A DNA stretch of 64,000 nucleotides, from positions 558,001-622,000 of the forward strand of contig QANY01004000.1 in the NCBI GenBank assembly GCA_003255025.1, in the 5' to 3' direction. The position numbers and the translations under genes were made by a program. This stretch comes from Datisca glomerata (lineage: Eukaryota; Streptophyta; Magnoliopsida; Cucurbitales; Datiscaceae). Each line of letters opens with the position of its first letter. Position 1 is the stretch's first letter. The notes beneath the pieces were generated by a model. It was given only the letters and a program-made list of their open reading frames with translations, was not told where the DNA came from and did no database searches. Positions 25,328-36,927 of the stretch are shown piece by piece.

Positions 25328-25542
25328 TTGGGTGACGAAACAAATGGCACACATCGGGCGACGAAACAGATGACACGCATTGGGCGATAGAATTGATGGC
25401 ACTCATAGGTGACAGAAAACGTGAACATATGGCACCTCATGAGTGACGAAAAATATTTACAGATGACACCCAATGTATGACCAAAACATGAACATATGAC
25501 ACCCTATGTGTGACGAAAGCATGAATAGATGACACCTCATTC
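25328..25542. repeat. Degenerate minisatellite in solo LTR
   Basis: About seven diverged units of 29-38 bp share a GATGACACC and GTGACGAAA core. They lie within the solo LTR. Confidence 0.75.
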
Positions 25543-25990
25543 GTATAACAGAACAAAACGTGAACAGTCGTGATCTTGTTAACTAAGAGTCGTGCTTAAG
25601 TTCATATCTTGCTTAATTACCACTTGACTGAATTAACTTCATAACTTACAGAGTCCAACGTATGATAATAATTAATCATATGGTTCACAAGTAAACATAT
25701 AATGCATGTTGATACATGTAACAGAATCAAACATGATAACATGCTAATATAAAATCAGTCATACTTAGACATTTATCTCATGATAATCACATTAATAACT
25801 GAACAGTAATCAATTATCAAAGTGTTAACGAAATATAATAATTATTGAAAAACAGTTAAACAGATAATGAATACATGATACAATTATAATATCAAAGTCA
25901 CGTCGTTATATAAGTCAACTTACACAAACATATATATGAACATAACATGTTTATAGACAATTAAAGCTGATGAGAATAACACATATTACA

Positions 25991-26210
25991 TTTATCACAC
26001 GTGGGTCGCATTACAATGTAAATTCACTTACACAAAACATATACATTTGTCACACATGGGACACACTACGATGCAAATTCACTTACTCAAAGCATATACA
26101 TTTATCACACATGGGTCATATTATAATATAAGTTCAGTTACACAAAACATATATATTTATAACAACGGGAGCACACCATCATGTAAGTCCACTTACCTGA
26201 AGCAAAAGAA
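25991..26210. repeat. 55-bp tandem repeat, four copies, in solo LTR
   Basis: Units start TTTATCACAC or close variants at 25991, 26046, 26101 and 26156, a fixed spacing of 55 bp. The fourth is the most diverged. Confidence 0.9.
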
Positions 26211-27681
26211 TGAACTAAACAATTAATGACCTGAAATCCAAAATATATAATCACTAAATTATTTTGAAATAAATCAATATAAACACATTTTTAATATCAT
26301 AAAATAAAAGAGAATTAATTAAAACGGTGCGAAGGGGTCTGAGTGAGGTCGGAAAACAATGCTTTGGGTCAGGAATCGAAAGATCAAACTTAGCCAAACG
26401 ATTTAGATCGAGCTGGTTCAGACCAATCTGGTTCGATTTCATCAGATGGACCGGTTCAGACCGGTCCAGATAAACTGAACCGGATCGATTCAGGTTGAAC
26501 CGGTTCATGGTAGAACCAACTGCAGAATAAGAAAAATTGAAGGAAAGAGTAGGGGGAACAACGATAGAATAAAGGGGAATGGAGAGACCGAGAGAGCAGC
26601 CATTAAGGAAAGAAAAACAGAGAAAGAGATGGAAAACAAAATAAAGGGGGAAAAACATAGACGAAGATGAATGAGAGAGAGACCGAGAGAACAAGGGCAC
26701 AGATTAGAGAAAAAAAAAAGAGGTAGACGAGAGAAACAGAGAGACGGAAGAAGACAGAAAAAAAAAGGTGATGGACCGAGAGAGATGAAAAGAGGGTGGA
26801 GATGAAACAAGGACGAGAGAGCGGCAAAAACAGAAAGGAAGAGAGAAAAGAAATAAATTAAAAAAAGAAGGTGAATTACCAAATTAAAGCTTTGTAGGCG
26901 GCCAAGGTCTAAATGGAGGCCAACGAAGAATGGTGAAGAAAAAAAGAGAACAAGGGCTGCGTTTTAAGGAAGAAAAATGAGAGTGTGGAAGAGGGAGTTG
27001 AAGAAGGAAAAAGCTCCCAGAGATGGTGCTTCATTGCTTCCATGGAGAGGATGAAAGAAAAAGAGAAAGGGAGATACAATTCAGAAGGCAAGTGAATTAA
27101 ATCAGAGAGAGAAGAGACAATCAATAATAATAAGAAGAAAAAATAAATTATGGAAATAATTCTTAATGGCGGTGGCAACCAACGGCGGCGAAGAGGCGTG
27201 AAGGACGAATAAGAAGAAGTACAGAGAGAGGCTCGAATAAGGAGAACAGAAAGGGAGGATAAGGGTATTTGATGGGGAGGCCGCATGAGAGAGATGAACA
27301 GCGAGAGATTTTGGGTAATTGACAATGTTAGCTTGGGGTTTTTCTTTAGGTTTATGTAAACATATGATGTGAATGAGGTAAAGAAAAATGTAGAACATGG
27401 GGGTTTCGTTGAAGGAGGCTGCCCAATGGGGAAGAAGATATGTGATATAAATATAATATAGGTTAGGGTTACCTTATGGTGTATGGGCAAGCATAGGTAT
27501 GAGTTAAATAGAGATAAAGGGGGAGATAAAAGCCAAATAAAACTCTTTTTAATTTGAAAAAAATATAATTTTAAACTAAACCATATATAATTAAAATTGT
27601 TTTACCAAAATTACAAATAATCACTCTATCTTTTAAATCGATTTTATGAAAAGCCCCTTTACGAAGGGTCGGGATATTACA

Positions 27682-27686
27682 TTTTA
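27682..27686. repeat. Target-site duplication, right (TTTTA)
   Basis: Matches 24581-24585 exactly and confirms the LTR borders. Confidence 0.85.
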
Positions 27687-27894
27687 TGTTTTTTTTCTTG
27701 AAATACATATAGATTTTATTAAGTTGTAATTACTTTTGATATTATCTTCGTGTTATTTCAATAATAAATATTTCATTAACTATATGTTAGGAATTGAAAA
27801 CATGTTTTTGACATATGGATTATGGAGATGTAACATTACGGATATATATAAAGCATGTTCTTAAAACCAAGAGGAAATAAAGTTATTCTTTTCT

Positions 27895-28400
27895 AAAACA
27901 AGAAAGACGTTCAAATACGAGCATCTCAAAACAAAAGCTTCAACAAAATATCAATGGAGTACTAGTTATCTTATTTAACTAATTCATATCTAGCATCCAA
28001 ATATCGTTCTAAACATTCTTTCATACATCCAGATGTCCAAAAAGTTATGTGAGTTTTTTAAACTTTTCAAATATATCAAACATCTTTCAAAATATGGTCC
28101 AGGTATTGCATTGTCTCTTGTGAATAAAATCGAAGGATAATAGCTCAAATGCGAGCATCTGAAAAACAGTAAAAAAACATATTATATTTACAGACTTACT
28201 TCATTTGTTAGCCTAGGTCATAATTACTTTCCCCTGTCTAAATTTCTAGCAACGTTAACCTACACTCATTAGTTTCAATGGGGATCAACAATGCCCATTC
28301 CTTCAATATTTTAAATAACAATTATTCATTTTTAATATGACTAAATAGTGTAAACATATTTGTTGACATCATGTTAACTACATGTTTACCAGCTATATGA
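27895..28400 (-). pseudogene. Decayed gene-like repeat, copy 2
   Basis: Diverged copy of 9690-10745 with several hundred central bases missing. The minus strand reads DNAIPGPYFERCLIYL near 28100 and continues KSLKNSHNFLDIWMYERMF, and has a second matching piece (VNVARNLDRGK) near 28240. Stops and gaps make it non-functional. Family not recognised. Confidence 0.4.
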
Positions 28401-28427
28401 TATCCTTAGTTCTTTACTGATATGACA

Positions 28428-28598
28428 TCATTCGCTTATATTGGGGTTTGATGCAAAAATTGAGTATATGAGTTCACTGGCAGACAACAAAGAGAGATCG
28501 TTTATTGATGGAAGATATTTATCAAACAATCGCTTGACTTGATCAAACTGATTATAGCAAAGAATGTAAATGACTGCTTCTCCAAGAGAAGAAGTCAT
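28428..28598 (-). other. Short open frame, possible exon remnant
   Basis: A 56-codon frame starts MTSSLGEAVIYILCYNQ and ends ASNPNISE. Its composition is protein-like rather than low-complexity. It lies directly upstream, in the same minus-strand direction, of the gene-like repeat at 27895-28400, so it could be another piece of the same dead gene. I do not recognise it. Confidence 0.25.
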
Positions 28599-29110
28599 GA
28601 ATATTCTTGAACAAGCTTAAAAGCAAAGTATAATCTAACAAAACAAGTTACATTAGACCAAAAGACTTCCAGTTAATTGTTATTACAAGAAAGCTGCATA
28701 TATGCTTTGCATTGGAGTTTAATAAATCCAAAGGGAAAAAAGTTGTAAAAAGCTTCACTGTAATCAGCTTTGCCAACAAATACCCTTCCGTTTCTCTCAT
28801 TTTTCTCACCCCTTTTTGTCCTACTGAAAGCTTGAGGCAATAGAAAGATAATTCAGATTATAAATTTTCTTTCTTGCTTGATACCCATATGTTATTTTTC
28901 AATGGCTAACACTATTTTTAGAAGCATTTCATGCAGTTGGGTTGTTTTTCAATGGCCAACCGGAATACTGTACATAAAGCAAGACGATTCCATGTCTAAA
29001 AACTAGACAACAAAGGAATTAATAATGCAAAACTTCACAACAAAAACAAGCTTAGGCGTCAAAGGAGTCTAAACATAAAAACAAGTCTAGAAACTAAGAA
29101 CCAAAAATTA
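28599..29110. other. Intergenic stretch, nothing recognised
   Basis: AT-rich and without a credible frame. Confidence 0.4.
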
Positions 29111-29475
29111 ATCAATTAGTTTTTTATCACTTGAGTAAATCAGTGATGGTGTCTAACGGAGGGGCGTGAGGCGGCAATGGCAAGGGCGTGAGGCGTCGTT
29201 CGACAATGACGGCTAATAGTGGTCGTTCTTGATGGATCATTGTCTCGGTGGCGCGGTGGTTTCCATGTATAAATGTTGGTGGGTTTCTCTTTTTAAATTG
29301 CTTGAGAGAGAGGGACATGGGAGAGACAATTACTTGAGGCTAGTTTTGATATTAATTATTTTAGTTAGTGGGTTATATTAATTGATGAATCATTTTTACA
29401 ACTACTATTATCTAAAGGTCATTCTTATTAATTATTTATATAATAAAGCTACCCATATCAAAAACCTACCGTTAG
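29111..29475. repeat. Interspersed repeat Y, copy 2
   Basis: Partly similar to 13460-13905, best in the last 110 bases (TTAGTGGGTTATATTAATT at 29363 and the following segment). A 63-residue minus-strand frame here is proline- and basic-rich and is not supported as a gene. Confidence 0.4.
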
Positions 29476-29812
29476 TGGCAGGTCCTGCGATAGTCTGGTC
29501 AAGACCCCCTAAGTCAAAGCTAACATAATTGGGTGTTGTTGACTCCTAATAAAAGCTTCAGAACCTTACAAGCCATTTATAAACTTAGGAGTATGCTTAC
29601 CAACGACACAACTTTTAAGACTTAGTTTTGGGTTTAATCATTTTTTCCTAAAAACCCATTAGGATGCAGCAATGGCTAAGCCACATTATTTTTGTTGGAG
29701 TCACGCGACGAGACTGACTTTTATTTTTATTTTAATATAATAATTTTTAAAATTTTATACTTTTTTAATTGTTTTTAATTTTTAAAATTTGAAAATCTAA
29801 TTGTTCTGTCAA

Positions 29813-30381
29813 TGAGCAGTCAAAATTTCATATGACACGTGATAAGATCTAGACCGAAGATTTCATCAAAGATAAGAGGATCATAACCGTAGAAGGGATC
29901 AGACAATTATGATCAATTCGACAATTATGAGGAAATACAATCATCACAGCAGTTAAAAGAAACAAGCAATACGTGGGGCCACATTTGGGAAAATCTAGCA
30001 AACATGGTAGTAATCCCAAAAAGGGTGGCCATGCCTCCAACCGTAGGGGAATGGTGGTCATGCCTCTCAAAAGTAGGGGGAGGTGGTCATGCTTCTCAAA
30101 AGCATGGGGAATGTGACCATGTTGATTTCTCTCATATTTTGTAAAAGTCTATAAATACAAGTTCAATGTAAACAAATGGGCAGGATACAATCCAAGCAAA
30201 TTTTGACTAAGTGCATTGTCTTTTCTCTCTCATTAGTGTCAAAATTCTTCTAATGTAGAGGAAAAATCATTTACAATGGGTATATATAACAACATATTAC
30301 ATAAATTATGGTATATTTATTCTCTCAATTTCTCTAGATTATTATCTTTATTATTCGTTCATAAATGGTTCACCATACCCA
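29813..30381 (+). mobile_element. LARD-like element, 5' LTR
   Basis: Starts TGAGCAGTCAAAATTTC and runs to CACCATACCCA. A TATA-like CTATAAATACAAG at 30151 could be the LTR promoter, with transcription starting downstream. Internal short repeats of a GGTGGTCATGCCTCTC type occur at 30030-30120. Confidence 0.75.
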
Positions 30382-30854
30382 ATTTTTTTTTACATTTTGG
30401 TGCTTTCGTTGAGAGTGTGAGAAAAATTAAAGAAATCCCTCTCAAAACGCCAAAAACCAAATCAAACGCCCCATAAACAACGAAAGCGGAAACGGAAACG
30501 GCAACAGGTTGGAAGCAAACAATAATAAGTACAAAACTAGAAACGGAATGAAAAACGGTAAACTCGTTCATTGCATATTCGATTGGCATATTTCTTTTAC
30601 ATCATTATCAGCTTCTAAAAGAAAAAAAAAAAGAGTTTTGAGTTTTAAATTCTAATTTGATTTAAATACTAAATCATATTTTGAGTTTTGAAATATCTTA
30701 TCTGAAACTTGTTATGATAATATTATTTTCAATTTTAAATCAAATTAAGTTTTGGGTTCAAATTTTGAATTTAAGCTAATCTCAAGCCAAAAAAAAAGTA
30801 AAAGAGAAGAGAAATTCTCTCACGGTTGATGAACGGAAACGTCGTGGCTAGGGA

Positions 30855-31757
30855 AACAGAATTGTCTTGACAATGAATAAGAAATGTCTTGACAAGGGGA
30901 ACGAAATTGTGTTGATGGCGGCAACAAAATTGTCTTGACAGCGCGAACATAATTGTCTTGACGACAAGAATGGAATTATCTCGATGACAGACACAAATGT
31001 CTTGACAATGGGAAAGAAATGTCTTGACAATGAGAAGGAAATGTCTTGACAACGGGAAAGAAATGTCTTGACAACGAGAACAAAATTATCTTGGTGGCAG
31101 GAATGGAATTATCTTGATGGTGGGAGAAATGTCCTGCAACGAGAATGAAATTATCTTGGCAGCGAGAATGGAATTATCTCGATGGCGAACGAAATTGTCT
31201 TGACAACGAGAACAAAATTGTCATGACAACGGGAAAGAAATGTCTTGAAAATGGGAATGAAATTGTCTTGGCGACAGGAATGAAATTATCTCGATGGCAG
31301 ACAGAATTGTCTTGACAACGGGAACAAAATTGTCTTGTCAACAGGAAGAAATGCCTTGAAATGGGAACAGAATCATCTTGATGGTGAGAACGAAATTGTC
31401 TTGACGACGAGAATGAATTTGTCTTTGACGTTGGGAATGGAATTATCTCATTCGCTGATGAAATTGTCTTGACAACGGGAAATAAATGCCTTAGCAACGG
31501 GAATGAAATTGACTTGACAACGAAAATGAAATTGTCTTGATCGAGAACATATATGCCTTGACAACGAGAACAGAATTGTATTGACAATGGAAACGGTATT
31601 GTCTTAAAAATGGAAACGGAATTGTCTTGAGAAAGGAAACGGAATTGCGTTGACCGCGAGAACAAAATTATCTTGACAGTGGGAACAAAATTATCTTGAT
31701 GGCTGATGAAATTATCTTGACAACAGGAACAGAAAAATCATGACAACAAGAACAGTT
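30855..31757. repeat. Minisatellite of about 22 bp, some 40 copies
   Basis: The unit is close to AATTGTCTTGACAACGGGAA, with many single-base variants and some length variation. Because the unit is near 21-22 bp, the reverse strand stays open over long stretches and yields repetitive SRQF and CQDN-type frames; these are by-products. Confidence 0.9.
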
Positions 31758-31825
31758 ATGAGTACAGAAAAGGAAATGATAACTGGAATGAAAATGAACT
31801 AAAAAAACGTTGGAAGCAAAACTAC

Positions 31826-32910
31826 ATGAAGAATTTTACAGAGTCCCGAATCAAAAGTTATACAGGAAAGTAAACTTATTTATATCTATTAAATTTAACT
31901 TTTAAACTGTATGAAGTAGACTTATGTAGCATATTATATATTGTTAGAAAGATGTAAATGTCTTCATGAAAATTTTTACAGAACTCAATTCAGAGCTCCC
32001 GAGAAAAAGCTATGATAATTTTCATTAATGTCATTTAGAAAAGCAGATTATGCAACACTGTAAATTTCAGAAATTAAACTGTATTGACTGGGGGCTAACT
32101 ACATGAAGATTCTTATATCAGCTTAAATATACCAAAATCTACTTCATGGAGAATTTTATGGAAATCAATTTAAAGCTCTCGATCAAAAGTTATGATAGTT
32201 TTCATTAGTGCTATTCAGGAAAGTAAACATATGAACGTTTTTCCAATTTATTTTTTAGACTGTATCAATTTAGATAGTATTACATAACTTAGAAAGACAT
32301 TGATGTATAATTCTTGAAGAATTTTGCAGAACTTGATTTGGAGCTCTTGAGCAAAAGTTATGATAATTTTCACGAAGGTTGTTCAGAAAAATAGATTATG
32401 CAAAACCATAAATTTCGGAAATTAAAATGTATTGACTAGGGGTCAATTACATGATGAATCGTATACCAACGAAAAGATACGAAAATCTACTTCATGAAAT
32501 TTTTTACAGAAATCAATTTGAAGCTCTCGATCAAAAGTTACAGTAATTATTGTACATATTGCTCGTAAAAGTAAGGCTATTCACGTCTCTCAAATTGAAT
32601 CTTTAAACTGCTTCATTTTATACATTATTATATGAAAAGCTATATATCATTCAAAAAATATGGATGTATAATTTTTTAAGTATTTTGCAGAATTTGATTC
32701 GGAGCTCCTGAATAAAAATTATAATAATTTTCATTAAGGTTGTTCAGGAAGGCAAATTTTACAGAATAAACAATTTTGGAAATTAAACTGCTTCAATTGG
32801 AAGCCATTGATAGTATTACATAATTTAGAAAGACGTTGATGTATAATTATTGAAGAATTTTGCAGAACTTCACAGAATTCAATTTAGAGATTCTCAATCA
32901 AAACTTATGG
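31826..32910. repeat. Tandem repeat of about 180 bp, seven copies
   Basis: A landmark near CAATTT-AAGCTCTCGATC recurs at about 31985, 32165, 32333, 32513, 32692 and 32880, with a partial first copy near 31846. Spacing is 168-188 bp. Alternate copies look more alike, suggesting a two-unit higher-order pattern. Confidence 0.8.
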
Positions 32911-32924
32911 CATGAAGAATTTTC

Positions 32925-33590
32925 TTAGAATGGGTAATTCGTAAGTCCTACTCTCAAAATGAACTAAGAGCGTAAATTTTTGGGAGGGGCAATTCATAAG
33001 TTCTACCCTTAAAATGAACTGAAGGTGTAAGTCCTTGGGGACGGGCGTTTCATAAGTCATACTCTCAGAATGAAGATGAGACCATGATTCTTTATTTGAA
33101 CTTAAATCATTGGTAGCGGGCAACTCATAAGACCTTCTCTCAAAATGAAAATGGGATCATGGTTCTTTATTTGAACCTATGTCCTCATCTTAGAAGAAAA
33201 CAGGCAGTTCGTAAATCCTTCTCTTAGAATAAAAATGGGGCATGGTTCTTTATTTGAACCTAAGTCCTTTGAAAAGTGGGCAATTCAAAAGTCATACTCA
33301 TAAAGAAAACGGGGTTGTGGCTCTTTATTTGAACCTAAGTCATTGAGAGCGGGCAGTTCATAAGTCCTTCTCTCATAGTAAAAACTAGGCCATGGTTCAT
33401 TGGTAGCGGACAACTCGTAAGACCTTCTCTCAAAATGAAAATGGGGTCATAGTTTTTTATTTGAACCTAAGTCATTAGAAAACGGGCAGTTCGTAAGTCT
33501 TTTCTCTCAGAATGAAGACGTGGCCATGGTTCTTTATTTGAACATGAGTACTTGGTAATGAATAGTTCATAAGTCCTTACCTCTAAAGGA
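32925..33590. repeat. Tandem repeat of 55-85 bp, about ten copies
   Basis: Each unit starts with a GGGCAGTTCATAAGTCCT-like phrase, and most continue with GGTTCTTTATTTGAACCTAA. Unit length varies because parts are deleted in some copies. Confidence 0.85.
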
Positions 33591-33849
33591 GATTAAAGTT
33601 TTATCCTCAGGAATGGATTTCTCAACCAGAAAAGAAATAGTCATTTTCAAGAGACTGGGACCAAAATATTCCTAAGTGTTTAAGAACGGATCCCGTTGAA
33701 AACTTGAAGTCGGCGCAATACCGGATTTTGATCCCAAAAATTTGCTACTTTTTTTATGCAGTACAACAAAAATGGAGTTCAATAGAAGAAAAATTCCATA
33801 AACAAAGTGATTCTTATTGACCGAAGAAAAAAGAAAAATATGAAAATGG

Positions 33850-34110
33850 AAGAAACTCTACTAATGAGTCCGCAGCAAGGAAAGCGGAAAAAATTCTATC
33901 AAGGAACATGGGGTATCAAACTTGAACCCTTGTGATGATCATTTCATATCACAGATCTTAACGTACGAGAGAAGGAAAAGAAAAATGAAGAAATGAGAGA
34001 AATTCTATCAATGAGCCCGTAGAGAAGAAATTGGAAAAAACTCTATCAATGAGTCTGTAGTGCAAAAAACTAGAAAAACTCTATCAGTGAGCCTGTAGTG
34101 AAAGGAACGG
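33850..34110. repeat. Short tandem repeat of about 38 bp
   Basis: The phrase CTCTATCAATGAGTCTGTAG recurs with changes at 33853, 34004, 34042 and 34081. Only the last three are evenly spaced. Confidence 0.7.
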
Positions 34111-34395
34111 AAAGACATAACAACAAATGAAGGAGAAGTAATAATCATCGATGACAAACTGACAAAAAAAGTTGATTGACAATCGCAAATAATTTCTAAA
34201 CAGGAAAAGAAGAACGTAAAAACGCAAATGAGAAACCACCACTGGCAGCAAACTGTCAAAAAGTTGCCTAAAAACTACATCGCATGTCTTTAAGAAGCAC
34301 GTGAGAACAGAAATGGGCAGACGTAACGTCAGAACAAGAAAAGATAAATCATTACACCTCGACGAATAAAATTTCGTTAGTGTAATGGAGGCCAA

Positions 34396-35043
34396 TGAGC
34401 AGCCAAATCTCACGTGACATGTGACAAGATCTAAACCGAAGATTCCATCAAAGATAAGGGGATCAAAACCATAGAAGGGATCATATGATTATGATCAAAT
34501 CGATAATCATAAGGAAATACAGCCAACACAACAGTTAAAAGAAACAATCAAGGCATGTGGCCACGCTTGGGAAAATACAGTGAACATGGTAGTAGTCCCC
34601 AAAAGAGTGGTCATGCCTCCACCAGTAGGGGAGTGATGACCATGCCTTTCAAAAGTAAGGGGAATGTGGTCATGCCTCTCAAAAGTAGGGGGAGGTGGCC
34701 ATGTTGTTTTTCTCATATTTTATAAAAGTCTATAAATACAAGTTCAATGTAAATAAATGGGCAAGATACAATCCAAGCAAAATTTGACTAAGTGCATTGT
34801 CTTTTCTCTCTTCTCCCTTATTACTGTCAATATTCTTCTAACATAGAGAAAAAATCATTTACAAGAGGCATATGTAATAACATAGAAGACACATACATAT
34901 ATGAAATATAAGAGAATATCATAGTTCTTCCTGTGGTTTTTCTTCATTTTAAGAGTTTTCACATAAATTATGGTATATTTATTCTCTAATTTTCTCTCAA
35001 AATTATTATCTTTATTATTCATTTTTAAAGGGTTTCCCATACC
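34396..35043 (+). mobile_element. LARD-like element, 3' LTR
   Basis: Closely matches 29813-30381 but carries about 75 extra bases near 34870-34960. It is preceded by AATGGAGGCCAA, which may be the polypurine tract. Ends near CCCATACC. Confidence 0.75.
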
Positions 35044-35960
35044 GAAAAAATCATTTACAATCAACATACTTGATTTTGATACAAACTCTCTCGTTCGCTG
35101 CATATATTCTCAAACATCTTCAATCTGATTATTTTGATGAATTTAATTAGAATAATTTGTTTATTTTGTGCCAGTATGTGTCAATCAAATTTATTGTTTG
35201 TATGTTTTTTCTAATCAATTATATATTAAAATAAACAGTTTAAAAATAACGATATAAGTAAATTCACAACTATATTCTATCTATAAATAAATTTGTGTTG
35301 AGCTCGAATTAAAACATTTACCGTCAAAGAATTAATTTTATAAAAACTATAGCGTGAAAATTACCCTATACGTGATTTTCTCAAGATTAGAATTCTATAA
35401 CAACGACATTCTCACAAGCCAATAAATGCATGTTTTGCACCCAATATATTTTTATACTTTATTGAATATTTCATTTAATGAAAAATATACAGCTTAAAAT
35501 TTGTACATGTTTTGGCCTCGAATTAAAATTTAATGGCTACATTCATGTTTCTCAAATATTTATTTGAGATGCACAATTTTAAAATTTTACATTTGAATTT
35601 TTCGTTTGCTTTAGTTATTAGCATTTCAAAATATATTTGACAAATAGTAAAAATAATATGTTAAACTTAGTAAATCACATATACCGTACAAACGTTTTCA
35701 GCAAGTTGCTAACAACTTATATATATATTTAGAAGACGAGATGTAATAATTATTGAAAATTGGGTGTTAAGCACTATTTTCATGGATCAATTTTGAGCAA
35801 ATTTTAGGTGAGATTCACTATGTAAAAATGTAAGGTCTTTGGATATTTGAGTTTTTCTCCGTGAGTCCATCGAAATCGATAATTAATTTATCAAAATCAG
35901 CTTTAGGATGAATGAGAAATTGTCATCCAAAGTGAGCTAAATAAGAATGGAAACATATGT
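35044..35960. other. AT-rich intergenic sequence
   Basis: No gene or element recognised. Confidence 0.4.
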
Positions 35961-36700
35961 GAGAATTGTGAAAATCCTACATTGAAAAGTGAGTAAAAGT
36001 TGAAGTGGTATGTATAGAGATACTTAAATCAATGTTGGTTACTTGATAAGTATAGAGACTCTCTCTCGTACGTACACGCGCGAGAGGGGGTGGTGTACAA
36101 ATCCCAGCTCGGTACGGCATGTGGCTTGGGTGCCCACGCATGTCCTGCGGACACGAATATCAGTCCAAAAAGTCTACCCCTATATGGGTGACATTTTACT
36201 CTAATTTTATTTTTCCTCTCTAACTAAGCCCAAAAGTCACAAGAATATTCTGAAAAAGAATATTCTTGGGATTTTAATGACTGTATAACATCCCAAAATA
36301 TTTTCTTTATCTTTATTCGCTTAAATAACCTTTATGATGGCTCCCCCACGAACACTATGAAAGGAGGACTTTTCATTCTCATTTTCCATACCAATAAAGC
36401 AATTAGTTCTTCCCTTCTCTCTTTTAGTCTCTTCTCGATTTTTGGCTTATTTTTTTCAAGTTTTGGTTCGATTTTTTGGATCAGGTTTGGTTTGATTTCC
36501 GGTTCAGCTTTAGTCTAGTTTTCAGTTCAATTTGAGCTCAATTTCCGATTCAATTTTTGGTCCAGTTTCCTTGGTCTGAGTTTTGATTTTGAGTCGTTAC
36601 TCTGGTGATAGAATTTAGATAAGCCAGTTCGATAATGTTGTGAAGTTGGGTGCTTTTCAGCTACCTCCAACCGTTTTATCTTAAGAAACATATGCCGTTA
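35961..36700 (+). mobile_element. Putative solo LTR, unclassified
   Basis: The start GTGAAAATCCTACATTG resembles the opening of several plant copia LTRs. The stretch has a moderately G/C-rich centre (36070-36160), a palindromic AAGAATATTCT pair at 36240-36272, and an mRNA-leader-like AAAGGAGGACTTTTCATTC. I cannot define both ends or a target duplication. Confidence 0.3.
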
Positions 36701-36814
36701 TCAACATTTAGTACCACAAATTAAGAGGCGTGACTGTTTTAAGGAAACTTTGAAACTATGACTCGGTTTGAATTTCTCTTTAATTTATATTACTGTTATG
36801 TTGCTCATATAATG

Positions 36815-36927
36815 TTATTTACTTCGGTAATTTTTGTAATTATATTATTTACGTTGATAATTTTTATAATTATATTATTTACGTTGGTAATTTTTGTTAT
36901 TGTATCTATGTTGGTAATTTCGTAATT
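36815..36927. repeat. 30-bp tandem repeat, about four copies
   Basis: Units begin TTATTTACTTCGG or TTATTTACGTTGG at 36815, 36845 and 36875, exactly 30 bp apart, and a fourth partial unit follows. Confidence 0.85.

Larger units (their letters stand above)
24586..27681. mobile_element. Solo LTR, 3.1 kb, probably Ty3/gypsy
   Basis: It starts TGTAACGCTTCGATCC and ends GGGTCGGGATATTACA, giving TGTAA/TTACA inverted ends and a perfect TTTTA target duplication on both sides. No internal region or second LTR is present, so it is a solo LTR left by LTR-LTR recombination. The ends and length resemble LTRs of large plant gypsy elements; the lineage is inferred, not proven. It includes two tandem arrays and a purine-rich block (26540-27320) whose minus-strand frames are low-complexity and not genes. 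Confidence 0.85.
29813..35043 (+). mobile_element. LARD-like non-autonomous LTR retrotransposon
   Basis: Two direct LTRs (29813-30381 and 34396-35043) frame a 4-kb interior with no gag or pol. A primer site-like TTTGGTGCTTTCGTTGAGAG follows the left LTR at 30396, a form seen in plant gypsy-related elements, so + orientation is inferred. The interior is largely four unrelated tandem arrays (30855-31757, 31826-32910, 32925-33590 and 33850-34110). Tandem repeats inside plant Tat/Ogre-type elements are known, which fits a gypsy-derived, non-autonomous element. I found no clear target duplication and the LTR ends are accurate only to a few bases. Confidence 0.75.

Noticed and set aside
26254..27490. 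Minus-strand Ser/Phe/Leu-rich frames up to 193 codons
   Set aside because: They lie in a purine-rich block of the solo LTR, whose complement gives low-complexity hydrophobic frames.
30771..31665. Long minus-strand open frames (up to 163 codons)
   Set aside because: They are translations of the 22-bp minisatellite; the repeated residues come from the repeat, and no gene signal is present.
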